From contig OENT01000948.1 in assembly GCA_900239685.1 (NCBI GenBank), positions 1 to 64,000 of the forward strand: DNA of 64,000 bases, written 5' to 3'. A program made the position numbers and the translations under genes. This document shows positions 59,254 through 64,000 of this stretch, one piece after another. Source of the DNA: Rotaria macrura (lineage: Eukaryota > Rotifera > Eurotatoria > Philodinida > Philodinidae). The notes below the pieces were generated by a model. It made no database searches and was not told where the DNA came from. It saw only the letters and a program-made list of their open reading frames with translations. Positions within the stretch are counted from its first letter, which is position 1, and every line of letters begins with the position of its first letter.

Positions 59254-61813
59254 ATAAAGATATATGAGATAGATAATAGCACGTTTGGAATCAATCTCAC
59301 CGTTGAAATGATATCTTAGGCTTTGATTTGAAAGATAATCACTTTCTCACATGCCAGATAGACAGCTGAAGAAATAGTTAGTTCATTCGAGACGATGCTA
59401 ATCATCATCGATTAACAAACCTCGTCCTCTACTGATCGAACTAACATTATATGTTAGATTCCTCTTCAAGTTTAAGAAAGTTACACAGCTATATGATTGA
59501 GAATTTATCGATTTTACTTCTTCTGCGTACCATTGATTCATTTTTAGTAGAAATGTCGTTCTTGAATGAAATAATACGAGAAAGGACTTTTTTCGACCAG
59601 AATATCTTAAGGACATTTTCTATGGGTATACTCTGCACGGAAATATAATAATTTCGATTATAAAATGCATATAGGTGAACATTCTTCTCTTTGTCCTATA
59701 TACTGTCTGTTTAGTGATTGCAAGTTTTACATGCCAATATAATCGACTAGGATTTTGAGATGGCAGAATACATGGTTAACGTGAAGGATTGAATGCAAGT
59801 AGATGTCTAATTCAAGTTTGATTATCGAGCATGATTTTTGACATAGCATAGAAATTGTTAACAAGATAGAAAAGAAAAATTATTCATCAATCATAGGTCA
59901 CATAGAAAATACAAGTTCAAATCGTAGAATACGTACTTGTCGAGAGTCTTGCAAAACGGTCTAAGCGAATTGCATAGTTGTAACGGTTTTGACAGTACAT
60001 TTAATTATGCGAATTGAAGAATCTCACTTGATATCAGCTGCATCTTCGATGATTTTTATAGCTTATTGGGTAACATCAACAACACTTCAGTTAGTCCTAA
60101 GTGAAGAAAGAACGATGAGAAACCGCCGGATCCAGTGATTTTCCAGCAAATTCCAGAAACAGCCTGCTTAAATCGACTCCAGTTTACAATTGTATCTTAC
60201 ATTCAGCTAATTTCAGTCATCGGACCTTATCTGCTGATAAAAACACCATTTTCCGCACAGGTTTCCGGGTCAGAAGAGAAAATGGTCCAGATCCGACGGT
60301 TTTCCACCTAGCTCCATATACTTCAATCTAGTACCGGATGCTATCATCGGATCTATTGCAGAACTAATGATATACCATTTACCTAAATTAATACGCTCCA
60401 ACTGACAAATAAAAAATCCTTCTTGATATTTTCTGATGTTTCCGGAAGATTCTCAGCAGCAACTTTGGATAAAGTATCCTAATTTGCTGTGTACAATGTT
60501 AGTACACAAGTTAAACTTTGCATTACTCCAGACTAAACAGAGTCTAAAACCAGTCAGCTAAACTTCGAAAAGCTTCAATATACGTTATTTTGAGATGTCG
60601 ATTTTGTAGACTTATTAAATTTGAACTCTCTATGTGCATTTTTGTATGTCAGAGTTGATGTGTTTGTAGCTGGATGAATCAGTCGATATGAGTAAAACAC
60701 CTGCACTCAAGTTTCTTATAGCATTTCTGGGAAATCAAGTTACAAGAAGGGGAAAAGTTGTGTTCAAAACTATAATACGCATACTAAAAATATTGACATT
60801 CTACAGGATCTTGTTTATTTAGTTAACTTTACATCAATAAAATGTTATTTCTATGGTCAACCTTTTGTTCTGGTTACGAATCTGAAATCATATTATAGAT
60901 TTGAGCAAATGTGTGAAATATAATCAGTTTATCTTGCGTCCAAATCAAAACAGATGACCATTACTTTTAATCTTTATGATATAGGCTAACTATTTTCGCG
61001 GGTATTTTTGTCTCTGAAGCCGTCTAACCTTATTAGATCAAACGGGAGCATTACACCCCTAGATGAAAGTTAGACGCTCTCCGCATATAACATCACACGC
61101 AGCACAAATGAACTCGGTTTGGTAGTTCGTTGAGCTTTTAAGAGCTCGTTTTCTGAAAAATGGTAGTTGCGAGGCGATTTCGTGATTTTCAAAATATTAC
61201 TCAGCGAAAAACAGTTTCTCTTAGAAAGAATGAATGTTAAATATATAAGCAATCGACTGACGGCTTCAAGAGCTATCATACAGACTATTATTTCTCAAAG
61301 TGAAAAATGACTCGTACAGAAAAATAATTTAATAAAAGAATGCATTTGGAATCGATGGAATTCGTACAATCGTACTATTTGACCCATAAAAATGTTCAAT
61401 ATTCTTATTTTGAACAAATCTAAATACAAATTTGTGGAGAATCGAGTTGTATATTCTTCGAAATTAAATTCAAGATATTCTTTTTTGTCTGCAGAGCCTA
61501 TAGATATATGCAAAAATTTAGTACAATCCGGTGTATGATTCGATTGAGTAATGGAATATGATTTGGATTCTTGCTTTGAAACTACTCAAACAACAGTTAC
61601 GCATGTCCCATTCTTAATGAGATCATGAATTGAATAAATCTATGACACTCCAATTGACATAATCCGAAGTAATTTTTTTTACAATACGTCAATAAAAACA
61701 TAAAACTACAGTAATACATGAGTATACGTCAACTGAAATTACAAATACATAAAATAATAAAAGACAACTGATATAGTCGCGTATATGCTTGGTTCTATAA
61801 ACCGTAGTGCTTT
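59254..61813. other. Intergenic, no supported gene
   Basis: Small frames at 59398-59648 and 61070-61513 overlap on both strands or lack family signal. A patch at about 60110-60360 is richer in GC, with repeated words such as TTTTCC and CCGGATC/GATCCGAC, and may be an old degenerate repeat. Confidence 0.35.
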
Positions 61814-62836
61814 TCAGCTTTTGAAAAACACAGACATGTCTTCTAACTGTAACTCTTCTTGGAAACGTGTTTTCTCCAAAGAACAAGGTAAAAGATTATT
61901 CGACTGCCGCTGTTGCCGATAGTGACTCGATGATTGTAATGCGCGTCTCAGTTGAGGAGAAACAACAAGAAAAGTAATACTACATGCTAGCATACCGATT
62001 TCGACCATGAAGCACAGAAGTCGATAAGAAAGTGGATGTAGATGTTTTTGAATAAACATCAATAGCCAAAGAAAAATTCCAGCACTACTCGAATTGAAAA
62101 GAACAATGGCTAATACGATAATTCTTCGAATCGTTGAAACATCACGTTTCATTCGTCTCCATCTTTTTCTTGATTGCCAATTATGTTTCATAAATAAAAC
62201 AATTTTAAAATAAACAACAATTATTATTAGTACAGGCATGGCAACCGATGTGAATGAAATATAAATTGATGACCATGTATCACTAAAACGATTTAAACAA
62301 AAATTCTCTGACTCTATATAAATAGAACGAAACCAAACAGGAACAGCTAGTATTATGATTAATATCCAGTGTGTAAGGATAAGTCGAATATGAAATGAAA
62401 ATTTTCTAAACAAGCGTTGATGAGGTTTAATAATGCGCCAGAAACGAAATAGTGCATGTAAAAGACATGAACCATATATACCAGCTGGAAACATAGACGT
62501 TAAATAGGTTAATAAACGACAATGCCAAGATGCAGACACATTACCTTTATTATTTAAATAGAAATCACCATATAAAGTTCGAATAGACATTATAAGAAAT
62601 ACTGTTGTATTACCAATCATATGAATATAAGTATTCATCGAATGAAGCAGACTGATACGACGGCTTGTATTTTTCGATGAACGTTGTTTAAGTTTTCCAT
62701 AACAAATGAGACGAAATAAGATCACGGAATCGAAAGTAATAGTTAACCAAGCAAGGCTTATTGTAATAATAGTGAACGTAGTCGCTATGAAATTCACGTT
62801 TTCATTTGATGATGTATTGAGCGATGTATTAAACAT
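61814..62836 (-). CDS. Class A-like (rhodopsin family) G-protein coupled receptor
   Basis: A single exon gives 340 residues with seven hydrophobic segments. The N-terminus is short with Asn-x-Ser/Thr sites (NTS, NTSS). TM3 follows a Cys (WHCRLL) and ends in ALFRFWRIIKP where DRY is usual; the second extracellular loop has a Cys (ENFCLN) for the disulfide. Intracellular loop 3 is very basic (QSRKRWRRMKRD). TM7 ends VSPQLRRAL instead of NPxxY. This altered pattern is typical of lineage-specific orphan receptors, such as the intronless expansions in rotifers. The Ser/Gln-rich tail is short. The ligand is unknown. Confidence 0.8.
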   Translation of the reverse strand: MFNTSLNTSSNENVNFIATTFTIITISLAWLTITFDSVILFRLICYGKLKQRSSKNTSRRISLLHSMNTYIHMIGNTTVFLIMSIRTLYGDFYLNNKGNVSASWHCRLLTYLTSMFPAGIYGSCLLHALFRFWRIIKPHQRLFRKFSFHIRLILTHWILIIILAVPVWFRSIYIESENFCLNRFSDTWSSIYISFTSVAMPVLIIIVVYFKIVLFMKHNWQSRKRWRRMKRDVSTIRRIIVLAIVLFNSSSAGIFLWLLMFIQKHLHPLSYRLLCFMVEIGMLACSITFLVVSPQLRRALQSSSHYRQQRQSNNLLPCSLEKTRFQEELQLEDMSVFFKS

Positions 62837-64000
62837 TGATTATGAATTCGATCTGAAACTACAGTTGAACTTTAAAAAAAAATGTTTACACTCAAATTAG
62901 AAGAAGAATGCACAATGTTTTCTAAGAAATTTCTTGAATATAAGAGAAACAACGATCTCGTTACTTTTATCTTTAAATTACTTAAAATTCATAAGTCTTG
63001 AATAATAAGATAATACGATGAATAATATCTCTTAGGGAAAACATTATACTGCATTGGCAATTATTTCTTTAATCAATCCTTTATCGACAGAGAAATACAT
63101 TTAAACTATTATATTAAGAAATATAAGTGGTTGAAACCATAATAATTTACTTAATAAATATTTATCTATAACAAAATACTCAACATTGTCATAATCATTC
63201 ATCATTGATTATATTTCCAGCTTGATGCGATAGTGATAAAAAATAAGAACCTTAGCGGCATGTCAATTTAATCTAGTAGTCCTTGTTAAGTCAACATCAA
63301 ATGATAACAAGCTTCTTGTTAATCATACAACCTCATAATTAAGACCAGCACATATCTGAAAATATGATCAATCCTTGTTTTTTTCTGATCTAAATCAGTA
63401 CTATTGAATGAAAATGTTCGAATCTTACGACACAGTAGATACGTATATTCCTGATTCGAGTTAATGATATCGCTCCTAATCTCATGTAGAAGATTTCAAT
63501 TCTTCGTCATGCATAAAACACACTTCGTTATATTCAATTCATGTTTACAGTTTTGTAAGTTACTCATCGAGTAGCGTCAATATAATTAAATATATAATCA
63601 AATTTATACTTACTAATGATAATAATAATAATAATCTTATTCGAATAGAAAGTATCTCAATATATTTTTTGGAAACGTGATTTTAATACCATTATTGAAC
63701 TATAAAAGAATAATTTTTCAAGTATTTGTTTTAACTAATGAATGTACGATTATAAAGTGTGTGGTAATAATATATAGTGATAGATAAGAAACAACTCCAT
63801 GTAAATAAGATTTAACATAGAAATTCTATGAAGTAGACTATAATCATAAATTCTGTGAATTCTTGTAGAATATTCTTTTCATTACACTTTCGGTTTTCTT
63901 TTCTAATAATAAGAATAATAATGGCATGTACTGAAAAACTGAAGGTAAAAAGAACAAAATTGGATCAAATTATGATTTTTCAGTCAACACTATTGAATCT
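62837..64000. other. AT-rich upstream region of the GPCR gene
   Basis: No gene is seen. A short ATA/ATAATA microsatellite lies at about 63616-63636. The GPCR promoter should be in the left part, but no TATA box can be singled out at this base composition. Confidence 0.4.

Overview
This is eukaryotic (animal) nuclear DNA: AT-rich, genes split by GT-AG introns that are mostly 45-75 bp, and no operator or Shine-Dalgarno logic. The best fit is a bdelloid rotifer. That is an inference from an arginine ADP-ribosyltransferase fused to TPR repeats (a family strongly expanded in bdelloids), an EXORDIUM-type gene otherwise typical of plants, a UDP-galactopyranose mutase, very compact genes, and splice-acceptor sites lying directly against start codons, as expected with spliced-leader trans-splicing.

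Layout. 0-9.5 kb is accessory: a hAT-type MITE with a perfect 8-bp target duplication (2099-2723), a broken EXORDIUM-like gene (3179-6706) whose large intron holds a palindromic insertion with a hammerhead-like fold, and two further repeat elements (7586-7852 and 8009-9457). 10.3-23.5 kb is the gene-dense core: PCID2 on the minus strand, two adjacent GTSF1-like CHHC zinc-finger genes on the minus strand, then PNISR, NUS1 and Ashwin head to tail on the plus strand with very small gaps. 26.7-35.3 kb holds a 7TM receptor and two paralogous stomatin genes that share a 224-bp identical tract. 37.3-42.6 kb has a tiny secreted peptide ORF, an achaete-scute-like bHLH gene, calcineurin B and UDP-galactopyranose mutase. 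43.2-52.3 kb is again accessory: a TTAA-flanked palindromic element, an ADP-ribosyltransferase/TPR gene next to a relative that has lost its catalytic motif, and a DDE transposon remnant with about 280-bp inverted repeats. 52.3-64 kb is sparse: a Piercer-like ciliary gene, a decayed voltage-gated potassium channel T1 fragment and a class A-like GPCR.

How the genes relate. Most are independent housekeeping or signalling genes: mRNA export and splicing (PCID2, PNISR), dolichol synthesis (NUS1), tRNA ligase complex (Ashwin), membrane scaffolding (stomatins), calcium signalling (calcineurin B) and neural-type transcription control (bHLH). The same-strand sets PNISR-NUS1-Ashwin, GTSF1 A-B and the ADP-ribosyltransferase pair are spaced closely enough to be operon-like and resolved by trans-splicing. 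Exon junctions below were fitted by hand to GT-AG rules, reading phase and family alignment from memory, so single junctions may be off.
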